Source: Globodera rostochiensis (taxonomy: Eukaryota; Nematoda; Chromadorea; Rhabditida; Heteroderidae). From it: a DNA stretch of 64,000 bases. The translations under genes and the position numbers were made by a program. Location of the stretch: positions 465,248 through 529,247 of the forward strand of contig JAEVLN010000024.1 in NCBI GenBank assembly GCA_018350325.1, read 5' to 3'. The notes beneath the pieces are model-generated. The model made no database searches and was not told the DNA's origin. It saw only the letters and a program-made list of their open reading frames with translations. Positions 1 through 10,564 of the stretch are shown piece by piece. Numbering within the stretch: position 1 is the stretch's first letter; each line of letters starts with the position of its first letter.

Positions 1-600
1 TATTCTATACTTGAAAAGTGGTCTCTTTTAGTTTTAAATTTACCATTTGAAATTGAAATGGTAGTTTTTAATATTTATAGTTGGATTTTTTTAGAATTTA
101 TTTATTTTTATTTTTGCATTTTTGTTTGATTGTATCTGTTTTTTAAAATGCCAATTAATTTATTTTTTTAAAACGATAACCACGGCCTGAGACAAAACTG
201 CAATGCTCTCATAATTTTTAATAATCGTATTTAAATTTATAATTACGATAATTTAGCAATTGCAATGCCATGATTGTTATTATTTTTGTGTTGTTTTATC
301 AAATAAGAAATACTGTTTGCAACTTAAATGATTTATCGGTGCCGTTTAGAGTAGAATTAAATTCGAATAAGAGACTTTTATATTTAAGTTTTAATTAACA
401 GACAAAAATATTCTTACTGGTTTTCTTTTTTTCAGTTTATTTTTGTAAACGTTGGATTGTTTATCTACTGTGCTTGAATATTTTAATTTTTTGGCAAGAT
501 ATTTTATTTTATCAAGGCTTAATGGATTTAATGAAGTGTGATTTGTTTTAAACTTTTTATTTTTGGTTATCCGATTAATAAAATTTTAATGTTGTGCTGA
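1..600. other. A+T-rich spacer, no gene seen
   Basis: Long runs of A and T with many stop codons on both strands. I see no G+C-rich island, splice-flanked open frame or repeat with clear ends here. Confidence 0.5.
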
Positions 601-622
601 CATTCTTTCATTCCCAGCTGCG

Positions 623-780
623 AAAGTGGCTGTGTGGCTAATAGTGAATTGCGTTGCGCTTTCCGATGTAGAAGCGGTGTTTGGGCTCGGGAATGGCACG
701 ACCGGGCCCTCAGGTCCGGGCGCTTCCTTGTTTTCAGTTCCCATGTAGAATCTTAACGTTCGTACCAGAAGCCGTTAGTT
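623..780 (+). repeat. possible tRNA-derived SINE fragment
   Basis: A G+C-rich island in A+T-rich surroundings. Its first 70 bases run roughly like a tRNA: an A-box-like TGGCTAATAGTG near 636, a central GCGCTTTCCGATG, and a degenerate B-box-like stretch near 680. It is followed by a short GGGCCC-centred palindrome. The B box is poor, so this could instead be another repeat or an exon. Confidence 0.22.
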
Positions 781-789
781 GAGTATTTT

Positions 790-2690
790 TTAAGAAACGG
801 CCGATCGTTTTTTCAGGCGAGCGTTGAAACATTTTACCAAAAAATGATTCTTTAATTTATAATTCAGAATTTTCTTAACAAAAACAGATTAAATTTTAAA
901 ACATTTCTCCGCACCTCCCATTCCTAAAAAGTTTCAAAAAATTACCATATTTTAATTTTGGTTGTAAATCTCTTAACAAATTGAGTAAAAAGCAAATTAT
1001 CTTCAGAGAGCGTCAATTTGTCTTAAGTGGACTTTTGCTAAGTTAAGAATTCGGGAAGGGACAATTGATTTTATGGTTACCCTTTTTTATTTCAAATATT
1101 TTTTGTGTAAACAACCTTTAGTCCCTCTCGGCTTTCATATTTTAATATAAACATTTTTAATTGGTAAAGAGATTTTATTTATTATTTATAATTTTATTCT
1201 CTCGATGTTTGGTATTTACTTCACGATTGTTTTCATTTTTGAAGCAATACAAGTATAAATGCTTTATTGAGCTTTTACATTATTTATTAACACTTTGTTT
1301 CGTTTGAAGTTTTGTGTCGAAATACAAATTGTGCCGTGGGCAACATAAATTCTGCAAATTATCAAAAAACTCGTCATTGGCCGTGTTGACACGATAATCT
1401 AGTCGAAATGCGCTTCTTTGCTTGCAAGTAGATTTCGGCAACTTTTTCCAGCAATCTAGAAAATGCGATGGAAGCGCAAGAAGCAATACACATTCCTTTT
1501 TTTAAGAAAGTTTTTAAAATTTTTGTATTACAATTTCACCCGATTTATATAGTTCAAAAAGTTGTTTTTTTTTATTTTCAAAATTTTTAATTTAATTAAA
1601 AAATATTGTTATACATTTTACAATTTACATACTTATATTGTTTTTTTAATTCGAATTTTAATAAATTTAAATTTTGGATTATTTAGATATTTGTTTCTTA
1701 AAATATAACCTTTCAAAAAAAATATTAACATTCCAATATCCATAAGATTCTTGAATTAAAGCATAGGGAAAGAAATTTCCATAAATTATTGGTAGCGTAT
1801 TGGATCATTTAATTATATTAACAAATATTCTATAATTGCTGCGCCTTTATTACTTGAGTTACTTGGCCGATAATGTTTCATCTTTAAAACCGCGTAATCA
1901 AACAAGTTTTCATTAAATATTCTATTCTATTTATGATATAGATTAAATTTAATAAATAGTATATGTTTTTTGTACGATATATTTTGACAGTTAATATCTA
2001 TTTAATTTAGCTGTATAACGATTACAAAAAATTTTAATAAAAGATTATTAGAATCTGCAACAAAAAAAAAGAAATATTTTGGGAATTTTAAAAAAAAATT
2101 TCTTTGTATAAATATGTTAACATATTATTATTGTTACCAATTCTAATTGCCTTCCGTTTTAAATGCGCTTTCACTGCTGTCTTTTTTACCAATTTCATAT
2201 ACAAAGGTATTTCTTTATTATTACTATCAAAATATTTTTTAAACATTGGTAACATTGAGTTAGTATCTTTCTTTAAATGAAGATCACACCATTTTAATCT
2301 TTATTGCGATACTTCTAAGTCCGGCTTTTTATTAATTCGTATAATTTTAATTATTTTTATTGATCTCACCGTCATACAATAATAGGTAAAAATAATCAAG
2401 CATGATGGAATTTTGATGATTTAATTTTCATTTCATCTTATATATTATGTTTATTTTAAATTTAGATTAAAACGCATATATCTGCCAAATTGTTGCAGTC
2501 ACAGTTTATGCCTTCAACCCATTTGATGTCTGGGGGACATAATATTTTAGAGTGACTTGACACTTCTCCAAGCTAATTGGCACTTTTTTACATCAAAATA
2601 TAATCTTTTTTGAATTAATAAATAGTTTATAATTTGATTTTGTTTTACGAGAATATATTTTATAAATTTTGATTAAGTTTGTTTCTTTAT
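790..2690. other. A+T-rich spacer with a relic of a dispersed repeat
   Basis: Mostly featureless A+T-rich DNA. Bases about 860-1000 resemble the A+T-rich half of the GGCGCC-box repeat seen at 9.7, 24.4, 36.5 and 63.6 kb, including TCTTAACAAATTGAGT, but lack a good GGCGCC box. No gene was recognised. Confidence 0.4.
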
Positions 2691-2704
2691 TTTTTTGTTT
2701 TCAG

Positions 2705-2805
2705 CCATGGAAGAGCGTCGCAACACGGCTTACCACGAAGCAGGGCACGCTGCGGTTTCGTTTCAGCCGGCTATGCCTTTTCGCATCATACGGCATAAAT
2801 TTACT
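2705..2805 (+). CDS. candidate exon of an M41 (FtsH/YME1-like) zinc metalloprotease
   Basis: A strong acceptor (tttgttttcag) precedes an open frame whose residues read MEERRNTAYHEAGHAAV. The HEAGH at 2734-2748 matches the HExxH zinc site of the M41 peptidase family, and the preceding R-R-x-T-A-Y is typical of the same helix in mitochondrial i-AAA/m-AAA proteases and bacterial FtsH. The residues that follow include A-M-P, as in YME1-type proteins. A plausible donor (ACT|GTAGTT) closes the exon in phase 0. In this family the enzyme is an ATP-dependent membrane protease of the mitochondrial inner membrane. No AAA domain exon was found in the window, so this may be one exon of a long-intron gene or a stranded pseudo-exon. 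The ATG in a CCATGG context could also be read as a start, but the family match makes an internal exon more likely. Confidence 0.45.
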
Positions 2806-2809
2806 GTAG

Positions 2810-3640
2810 TTTATTTGAACTTTTTATTAGTTTAAATTATGGAATGTATTAATAAAGGCAAATTATATTAACATCAAATAAATTAATTTATATAACATTT
2901 GAGAAAATGCTTTATTTTTCTAGGCTTTGTCTAGACATTCATCTTTAGAATCGTCTTTGGTGAATATAATTTCTTTTTAGCTCAAAAATTCAGCGTATCG
3001 ACTTTTAATTCTTGTTCTTAATTGTGTTAAGTGAGTGACCACTTCGATCAGTTTGTTGAACAACGAAGAAATGTTTTTTTTAAATGTTTGCTCGTCAATT
3101 TGGCTTAATGCTTAAAGATTTAATATATATGTAATAATTTTAGTTATTTCTGCATTCGCAAAATTTTAAATTTTTGAGTAAAAAATTACAGTAATTATTC
3201 GGGTGAGAAAATTACTTATATGATTTTTAATTGGTGTATTATTTATAATATTAATATTTTTTTGGTAAAAGCAATTTGTAAAATTTTAAGATAAAAAATC
3301 ATTTGTTATTATACAAATATAAGTAGTTGTGTAAATTATTATTTTGAAGATTTGCATTATTTAATTATTATTTATCATGGGGGTGGCATAAACAAGTTCG
3401 TTATTTAATCTTTGGAGCACCCAGAATTCCTGTCGCTCTCTTGCTTTTCGCAATACGGTACACCGTCGTCCTTTAATTGAAGATTTCTGGAACCTATGCA
3501 GTTAAATTCTTAGAGTTTAAACTCGTTTTGTCAGTTAATCATTTTCCAGGTTCCGATATTCGATGCAAGTTTTAATTGTTTTGTTTATTTTATATTTTTT
3601 AAGGAAAATTGTAAAATATACACTTTCAATTTTTTATTTT
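2810..3640. other. A+T-rich spacer (putative intron)
   Basis: Lies between two plus-strand candidate exons. One short open stretch near 3012-3080 (reads SDHFDQFVEQRRN) follows a weak acceptor, but its phase does not join the exon at 2705-2805. Bases near 3420-3490 form a small G+C-richer patch that is open on the minus strand (KGRRCTVLRKARERQEFW) without a clear acceptor. Confidence 0.3.
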
Positions 3641-3648
3641 TTTTGCAG

Positions 3649-3736
3649 CACCCGAGCTAGCTTTGTATCAATAACAGCGTCAGGCTGCTCTTTTTATTGG
3701 GATCCTTCAGACATTTACGCAGATCAAAAAACATAA
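3649..3736 (+). CDS. candidate exon, possibly of the same protease gene
   Basis: A very strong acceptor (run of T then gcag at 3645-3648) opens a frame of 28 codons ending in TAA. It includes VSITASG followed by DPSDIYADQK. In M41 peptidases the segment after the zinc helix has the loose pattern V-[ST]-I-x-x-x-G ... P-x-x-D-x-Y-x-x-x-K, and this frame can be laid on it. That is suggestive only: the leading base requires a phase that the best donor of the exon at 2705-2805 does not supply. Confidence 0.28.
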
Positions 3737-3739
3737 AAT

Positions 3740-4745
3740 TAGTTGTTAGATTTTACAATTATAATGTTCGAAATCACAACATCATCTTTCCCTGATAGTT
3801 TATAAATTCGCGTTTTCGAAACAGTTATGTAAAGTTATGTTAAGTCATATTATTTCGGAGTATTAAATATTGGGAATTTATTGGCTTGTCATTCAAGTAA
3901 GAGATAAATTATTTGTAAATTTTTATATTCTTTTATTGATTTTATTGATTGAATATAAAAAATTATTTTGTTGGGACATTTTTTTGAAAGCCAAACTTTG
4001 TTTTTCGTATTTGAAATTATAAAATCAGCAGTTTGTAAAATTTTATCTTTAATTTTTTTTTGTATATATGCCTAATATGGAAATATTATATGTGGTATTT
4101 ATAAATTCTTCCAGCGGTTGATTCCAAAAAGTAACGCAATTACGAAAATCATTTGCAAATTATAATGTAAATATTTTTAAACCTTATAAGTTTGCTTTAT
4201 ATTTAAATCATTTAATATACATTCGAAATGCCAAAAAAGTGTATTGTCATCTCGTAGCCACTTTCAAATTAAACTTATATAATTTTTTTTTAATATTGCA
4301 TTGCATTTGCACGATGAATAGTCTCAGCTTTAAAAATATTATCACATTTTATTAATTTGAAACATACATTTTTTTAGCTTTCGCGTACAGCTTATAGATC
4401 ATTTTTTAATAAAGAGTCAAATGCATAAAATTTTCATTTTATAAGTTGCATTCATTTGATAACACGCTTATATGAATATAAATATTTTGTAATATTGCAA
4501 ATATATTTTTATAATATTTATAAAGTAATTTTCACATAGTATTCTTATTAAATAAATTAAGTGTTATATTTTAAACAAAAACCATGTTTTTCAAAAAAGC
4601 TCCAAACTCGACTAATTAAAACATTCTAAAGAAAAACTCAGGTTTTTTGAAAAAAAAAACCACAAAATAGGTTTTCTCCTGTATCAGGTTTCCAGGGTTT
4701 GTAAGATGAGATACTTTTGTTAGTAAATAATTTAATTCACAATTT
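3740..4745. other. A+T-rich spacer, no gene seen
   Basis: Continuous A+T-rich sequence without a splice-flanked open frame that I could support. Confidence 0.45.
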
Positions 4746-4747
4746 TT

Positions 4748-4825
4748 TAGATTTATGTACTCGAAAGCCAACACATAAGCAAACAAATTGGCCATCAGGA
4801 AAGTAAACGTTAACACGCCGCGTTG
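4748..4825 (-). CDS. candidate duplicated exon, copy 1 (VNVYFPDGQ)
   Basis: A short segment found again at 5831-5902 in the same orientation. On the minus strand one frame reads TRRVNVYFPDGQF here and TRRVNVYFPEGQY in the other copy. The D/E and F/Y replacements are conservative, which points to this frame. After GQ the copies differ by a 2-bp indel and the frames part. A GT follows GQF and could be a donor. The protein family was not recognised. Confidence 0.3.
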
Positions 4826-5324
4826 CAATTATGCAGATGAGGGCTAGTGATTGGCAAATTGCGAAACAGCCATTTTTCTCTCAATTTTCTTTATTTTCAT
4901 TTTATAAAATATAAAACTTTTATTAAAATATTTCTTTTAAGTTAAAACGTTGCTATTATTTTGTTTTTAGTTGAAGTTGATCATTTTTTTAATATTACAT
5001 TTAGTTATCCTTTGATAATTAGTAAATATTGTATAAAATATTTCATTGCATCAAAATGCTTTTTGATCAAGGTATTTTATCAGTGGTTCAAATCTTTATT
5101 TATATTCATGGAGCCGGTTGAATAATAAAATTGTTTTGTTTTTTATGTTAAAATTTGATATTTTTAAAATTTATACCAGTTTATACTATTCTATGAATAA
5201 ATTATTTCTTAAAAAATGTAATTCTGTAGTTGCTATATTGGCGTGGTTTTAAATGTAATGGTGAATTTCTAGCATAATACTGCTGGCAAAAATTAAAATA
5301 CATTTTGTCAATACATTATTTTAG

Positions 5325-5404
5325 GACCTGATGTACCCGCTCTCTCATATTCTGACGAGGCCGAACAAACACTTATGAAATTTAATAGTGATAGTTTTAA
5401 ATGA
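5325..5404 (+). CDS. candidate terminal exon (YSDEAEQ)
   Basis: An acceptor (cattattttag) is followed by a frame of 25 codons ending in TGA that reads PDVPALSYSDEAEQTLMKF. M41 proteases carry a motif like Y-S-[DE]-E-T-A near their end, so this could be a late exon of the gene that contributes the HEAGH exon. The match is short and the phase link is not shown. Confidence 0.25.
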
Positions 5405-5830
5405 TATAATAATCAATGTTATATTCATATTTACCTGTTTTTTATTCATTACTTTTTTATTTACCTGAAACCCTGGTTTCTTTTAGTTTTAAATTTACTA
5501 TTAAAATTATGGGCTTTTAAGTTTTTTTTGTTGGTTATTTTAATATTTATCGTAGAATGTTTTAGACAATGAATATATTTTGATTTATTTTCTTAGTTGA
5601 CGCTGAACCTTTTATTGGGTTACTATTATAAATGCATTATGGTTAATGAAAGTTATGAAACTTGGTCTGCTTCATTCAAGTTTTTCCTGACTTGATGCTA
5701 TGCGCGTTATTATATCTTTTTTGGCGTTTATTGATTTGTTACCAGCTGTTTTATTTTTAAATTTATAATTCTGAGCATTCTTTTAATCATTTACAATTAT
5801 TTATTTACATTAAAGTCATAAATTAAAATT

Positions 5831-5902
5831 ATGTATTCGAAAGCCAACACATAAGTAACCAAGTATTGGCCTTCAGGGAAGTAAACGTTAACACGCCGTG
5901 TT
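5831..5902 (-). CDS. candidate duplicated exon, copy 2 (VNVYFPEGQ)
   Basis: Second copy of the segment at 4748-4825, about 1.08 kb away in the same orientation. The minus-strand frame reads TRRVNVYFPEGQYLVTYV and stays open into A+T-rich sequence. See the first copy for the comparison that favours this frame. Confidence 0.3.
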
Positions 5903-6320
5903 AAAACCGTGTTAAAACGTTGCCATCTTTTATATTTGTGTATTAGTTATGTCACATTATTATTTCCCAGAATAAATATTTCTTTGTAGGCGTTTGTTAT
6001 AAATTCATAAGAGCCAAATATTGCATAAAGGTTTAAAACAAAAGTCTCCTGCCACGTAGGTTATATGTACCTCGTAGCATCTATTTTTCAGTGTAAATTA
6101 ATATTTGAATTTGTAAAGATTTTACTATTAGCTTTTAATATTACTGTTTTTTATTCGCGTATAAAAATTAGATAATTTTTTTAAATATAAATTATTCTTA
6201 AATTTAAATTTGTTCTGTCAAAGTGCAAGCTTTAGCTCCCGCTCTTAATTGCGTGAATTTTTTCGAAGACTCTAACATGTAGATCGGCGTTCTTTTTTAA
6301 AACGCTCTTACTGCATTACC

Positions 6321-6373
6321 ATGTCCGCCCCCATTCGAGCTGCAGCCAGGCCAAAGTTTATCAAATTTTTGGG
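6321..6373 (+). CDS. candidate first coding exon (MSAPIRAAARPKFIKFL)
   Basis: An ATG in good context (taccATGTCC) opens MSAPIRAAARPKFIKFL and ends at a plausible donor (TTGGG|GTATTT). The basic N-terminus with R-P-K-x-x-x-F-L is reminiscent of mitochondrial ATP synthase subunit g, but the part seen is too short to claim this. The hAT element at 6.9-8.3 kb would then lie inside the following intron. Confidence 0.25.
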
Positions 6374-6874
6374 GTATTTGTTATTTACTTATTTTAACTT
6401 TGGTCCATTGACTATTTTCTCCAATTAATTTTGAATAAGAAAATAAATTAGAAAATTATCAAAAGACATTTTTTATTTTTTAAATAGTCATTTCATCCTT
6501 GGAGAGTAAATGAAATTGTTTTATTTATTACATTATTATAAGAAAAATTGTATATGTATAGTTATCGAAAGAGGCAATTATTGTTCAATTATTATATAAT
6601 AAAAACAGGAATTATTTTTATAAATAACAGAATTTTATGATTATTATTAATTCTTTTTCATATTTTCCATTGAGATCAGGGATGTCATAGAGCGGGTGCA
6701 TTTGCTCTTAAATGATATTAGAAATATTAATCCAAATAATAAATTAGCATAATTAAAATCAGAGCTAATGATGGCTGCTTTGAAACCTATCAGATCAAGG
6801 CTTTAAGCAAGGTAATATAACAAATCGCAAACTATTTTTATTTTACTTATAAGCATATCACAATCAGTAAGTAC

Positions 6875-8263
6875 TAGAGCCCGGTCGAGACGAGATCTCG
6901 TCTCGAAATCTCGAAAAATCTCGACGAGATTCTCGAGAAATCTCGTCTCGACATCTCGTCTCGAACAAAACTGAATTTTCGAGATTTTTCGAGACACGAG
7001 ATTTTTTCGAGAATCTCGTCTCGAGTCTCGCTCGAAAGAAGCTCGAGATTCTCGATCTCGACTCCAAAATGTTTCATGAAAAACAGTGCTTTTCTTAACA
7101 AAGATTGCCAATTTTTGTAAAAAATTCCCTCCACGGCCTAATTGCCTGGTTATCTTTTGTGTATTTATTTTATTTTTTATTGGTTTGACAGATTTAAATC
7201 AAAATGCCCGGTGCCGGCGAATCGATTGTTCGAAAAATTTGTATTTCCGGAACTAATAGAAATGACGAAAAAAAAGTTACGCGCACACCCTTTTCTGAAG
7301 TGTGAAGTTGGAAACTTGCGCGATTTGATCGTGCAAGGATTGGATGATCGCTTTGGGAAGCTGCTGTCAAATCGGTTTGCTTATTTAATTTTTAAAAACT
7401 TGTTTCGTTTTGTTAGAAATGTCGCTGTCGCACAATTTCTTGATCCAAGAATCAAGGACAGAAATGCCGACTTTCCTGAGTTATTTCAAAAAAAGTACTA
7501 TCATGGTTGGAGGAATTGGATTCGCATGGAGAATCTGCTGAGACGTTCTTGAATGTGGCTGAGGCAGCTGCTTTTGACTTTGAAGAAGAAACAAAGTAGA
7601 TTTTCTTCGCCCGCCTTCCCCAAAGCGTAGTCGTGGCCTTCTGGCATCTTTCGAAGAGTCAATGGCAGAAAATGAGACCGCAAGTAATACTTTTTAACTT
7701 AATCTTCCTTTTACGATCAATGCATTGAGGCACGTCTTTTCAAACTCAGCCGGATTTGCGTAAAGAATTCACAGAATACGTAACAATGGTGCGAGAGCAG
7801 ATCGACTCTGATCCAATGATTTTTTGGAAAAATAACGCTGCAAAACTTCCATTGCTATCCAAGGCAGCTGCGCGTTTTCTTTCAGCACCAGCCACAAGCG
7901 TCTGCAGTGAACAGGCTTTCTCCACAGCTCGTGATGTGTTCACATACAGAAGGATGAGCATTAAACCAAGAAAAGCAGAGATGGTGATTTTTTTGAAAAG
8001 AGCCCTCCCCATGATCAATTATCATTACTGAATTAAAGCTTTTCTTCTTGCGATTGGTTGACAATTATTTTTTTGATAATAAAAAAATTTTAAAAATTTT
8101 AATGAAAAATCTCGAGTCTCGACTGTTCCGACTCGAGATTTTTCGAGACTCGAGATTCTCGAGAAATCTCGTCTCGACATCTCGTCTCGAACAAAACTGA
8201 ATTTTCGAGATTTTTTCGAGAATCTCGTCTCGAGTCTCGCTCGAAGCTCAAGTCCGGGCTCTA
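6875..8263 (+). mobile_element. hAT-family DNA transposon, internally deleted, with 8-bp target duplication
   Basis: Both ends are visible. The left end starts TAGAGCCCGG and the right end finishes CCGGGCTCTA, and each is flanked by the 8-bp direct repeat GTAAGTAC (6867-6874 and 8264-8271). An 8-bp duplication and TAGNG-type termini are diagnostic of hAT elements. Inside each end lies a dense array of CTCG/CGAG words in both orientations (6885-7070 and 8105-8250). The centre holds a broken hAT transposase. At 1389 bp it is far shorter than an autonomous hAT element, so it is a deletion derivative that would need a transposase from elsewhere. Confidence 0.93.
7142..8031 (+). pseudogene. hAT transposase remnant
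   Basis: Two open pieces in different frames (about 7199-7552 and 7756-8031) separated by stops. The first contains L-D-D-R-F and A-x-x-L-D-P-R-I-K-D, matching the central hAT region L..RF...N..A..LDPRFK. The second, about 90 codons, has D-P-M-I-F-W and then L-S-A-P-A-T-S-V-C-S-E-Q-A-F-S-T-A, the conserved hAT C-terminal dimerisation domain, and ends in TGA. The N-terminal BED zinc finger and most of the RNase H-like core, including the first catalytic residues, are missing. The gene cannot make a working transposase. It lies inside, and in the orientation of, the element at 6875-8263. Confidence 0.85.
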
Positions 8264-8279
8264 GTAAGTACATTATTTT

Positions 8280-9420
8280 TAAATGCAGTTTATGCAACTG
8301 ATGGCCTTCCTTCAAGGTAATCGATTTTTTTTACTTGGTTTGTTAATCAGTTGAATTTATTATTTTAATTAACAAAATTGTTTTAAAAAAATTAAGCCGA
8401 TTTTTAGGGATGTACTTATGGTTTAATTGCAGTATTTAAGACGTCAAAAATTCCAATACTAATATTTTAATTTCAATTTTTTTTTGTTTTATAAAATAAT
8501 TGCTTACATTTAAACAGTAAACATTTTTAAATTTATCAATATCTTGCAAATTGTTCAAATTTACCTACTTGTACTTTTTAAATATTTTTTTGAATGATTT
8601 AAAATAATTAGTTTTTTAATATATTTTTAATTGCATTTTTTATTGAATTACTTATCGTCATCTCCAACTCACTGCGTTTGCTCAGATTTTATCGCTATGT
8701 ATAGATTCAAAATCGTTGGTAAAATCGATACTGTTATTGTTGAAAATTCTTATGCAATTTTTATTTAAATTTGGCGATTCAAGAATTTTTTTTTTAATAT
8801 TAAGTCAATATTGAGAAGTCATGATAGGTTTGCCAAGCCTGATGTTATTATTCGCTGGTTTAAAAATTTATTTGTAGAGTTATTATAAATATCATAAACA
8901 AAAACAACTTTTTATTTTCATGTTTGCAGTTTTTAATATTACGCTTTACTTTATCGTTAATTATCACGCAAATAATAAACCTGGCCAGGATCAAACATAT
9001 AAAGAAAATCGGTTTTCAAAAATTTCATTTATGTCGGCGAGACAGTTTCCCGGGTTAGGACAAGTAAATTATTTGTTAAAGTCAAGATCATACCATCAGA
9101 TTTTAGCTTCATTATATCGGATTGTCAGATAAACCTGAACAACCTTTTTTTCGACTTAAAATCTTAATTTTTCTATAAAAAGGAGGGAGGCAAACAGAAA
9201 TATGGCGCAATTGAAGGTAATTGGATGAACGCTTACCAAACTTTGCATCAATAAATGGATGAATATGAGTGAATAAATGGCGAACGGCAACGAAAATGAC
9301 GCCCGACATCACATTTATTGATTGTCGTAGAGAGCGCAGACTCCAAAGCGAATCAGAGAAAGAGGAGAAATTAGTGGAAAATTGAGAAGCAGACATTTCT
9401 CTACCTCTTTTTCTCTTTCT
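8280..9420. other. A+T-rich spacer with a small open frame
   Basis: Mostly A+T-rich. A plus-strand frame at 8920-9132 (70 codons from ATG, including SFMSARQFPGLGQVNYLLK) is open but unsupported by any motif or splice site. Bases 9180-9400 are mildly G+C-richer and not recognised. Confidence 0.3.
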
Positions 9421-9428
9421 CTATTTAT

Positions 9429-9600
9429 TAGTGATGCACGAGACCCAAAATTTACAGAGAGTCGAGACCGAGACTTGACCCCGAGACTCGAGACCGAGAC
9501 TTGACCCCGAGACTCGAGACCGAGACCGAGACACAAAAAACGCGAGACTTTTATCGAGTTGAGACCCGAGACTCGAGACTTTTTTGAAAATTTTTTTTGC
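9429..9600 (+). repeat. fragment of a GAGAC-word element (hAT-like end)
   Basis: Begins TAGTGATGCACGAGACC, a TAGNG-type start, and then repeats CGAGAC / CGAGACTTGACC about a dozen times. No matching right end or target duplication was found, so it is probably one end of a non-autonomous hAT-like element. Confidence 0.4.
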
Positions 9601-9699
9601 AATTCACTGAAAACGTTTTATTTTAGCTTCTAAAATTTTCAAATTATAAAAATCGTGTTTAATTCAACCGCAAATTCCAAAGCAAACCTTAATCATTTT

Positions 9700-10115
9700 C
9701 GAGCCAATTTTCTTAACAAATTCCATTAAAAAAGTCAAAACATTTTACCGGCGGCGCTCGGCATCGCCGGACTCCTTCCATTTCTAAACACTTTAAAAAA
9801 TTTTGAAAAAAATTGCGTACGAAAAATGCAATAAACCCCCCCAAAATGCACCCCCCTACAGCTTTTTTTGCTTGCCCCCGATACTTTTTCTGGCTACGGC
9901 CTTGCCAGTGAACCCTATTAAGAATTATACAAAAAATTCAAGATTTTTTATTCGGATTCTGCTTTACTTTGGCGGGGGGGGGGGGGGTCGGCGGTGCCGA
10001 TAGGCGCCGCCGAAAAATTTTTGAATTTTTAACCTAATTTGTTAAGAGATTCGCAACCAACTTTTAAAAACACGGCATATTCTTTTAAAATTTTTTAGGA
10101 AGAGGTCTGACGTCG
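9700..10115. repeat. GGCGCC-box dispersed repeat, two units in opposite orientation
   Basis: A minus-orientation unit (TTCTTAACAAATTCC ... CGGCGGCGCTCGGCATCGCCGG, about 9700-9770) and a plus-orientation unit (GGCGGTGCCGATAGGCGCCGCC ... AATTTGTTAAGAGATT, about 9985-10110) flank a patch rich in C and G runs. The same unit recurs at 24.4, 36.5 and 63.6 kb. Confidence 0.6.
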
Positions 10116-10276
10116 CCGCCGGGAAAAAAATGAAAGCTTTAGTGAATTCAATTAGGAAAATGTGCCTAAGATTTGCAAAAAAAAAGCATTTTATTTCGTT
10201 TTATGAGAAATTATTTTGTTTTCCGACTAAGAATCAGGAAAAAGAGTAATGTAAAATTAAAGAATAAAATCGATTA

Positions 10277-10345
10277 TTACTCGGGGATTAGAACTCAGAT
10301 AACTATGATACGACACAGAATTTAACCACTGAGCCATATGAACAT
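10277..10345 (-). repeat. tRNA-like sequence, probably the head of a SINE
   Basis: On the minus strand a good A box (TGGCTCAGTGG, plus-strand 10326-10336) is followed 30 bases later by a B box (AGTTCTAATCC, 10285-10295), the internal RNA polymerase III promoter layout of tRNA genes. The D and acceptor stems do not pair well, so it is a degenerate tRNA or a tRNA-derived SINE rather than a functional tRNA gene. Confidence 0.45.
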
Positions 10346-10477
10346 TTATTTAACAAGCTGTGCAAAAGAAATTGAATTAAGAAATTCTAAATTTGATTCA
10401 TTCTATTTCTGTAAACCGAATCGACGCGACCGGCGGGGGAGGCGGCACCACTACCCCCAACCGCAGTCGCTATTAGA

Positions 10478-10560
10478 GTAGGTCAGGACCGGGGCTTTTG
10501 GTAAAACTGGGACCGGGATTGAGAAAATTAAAAAAACCGGGATTTTATAAAAGGGGAATT
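10478..10560 (+). repeat. degenerate ACCGGGAC-word repeat fragment
   Basis: Contains GACCGGGGC, ACTGGGACCGGGATT and AACCGGGATT, the word that dominates the elements at 31.45 and 57.42 kb. No ends are visible. Confidence 0.4.
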
Positions 10561-10564
10561 CATT

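Noticed and set aside
6803..7134. Overlapping minus-strand frames rich in R, S, E and D
   Set aside because: They are translations of the CTCG/CGAG word array at the left end of the hAT element in different phases.
8920..9132. 70-codon plus-strand frame
   Set aside because: No motif, no splice signal and no second copy; kept only as a remark in the spacer entry.
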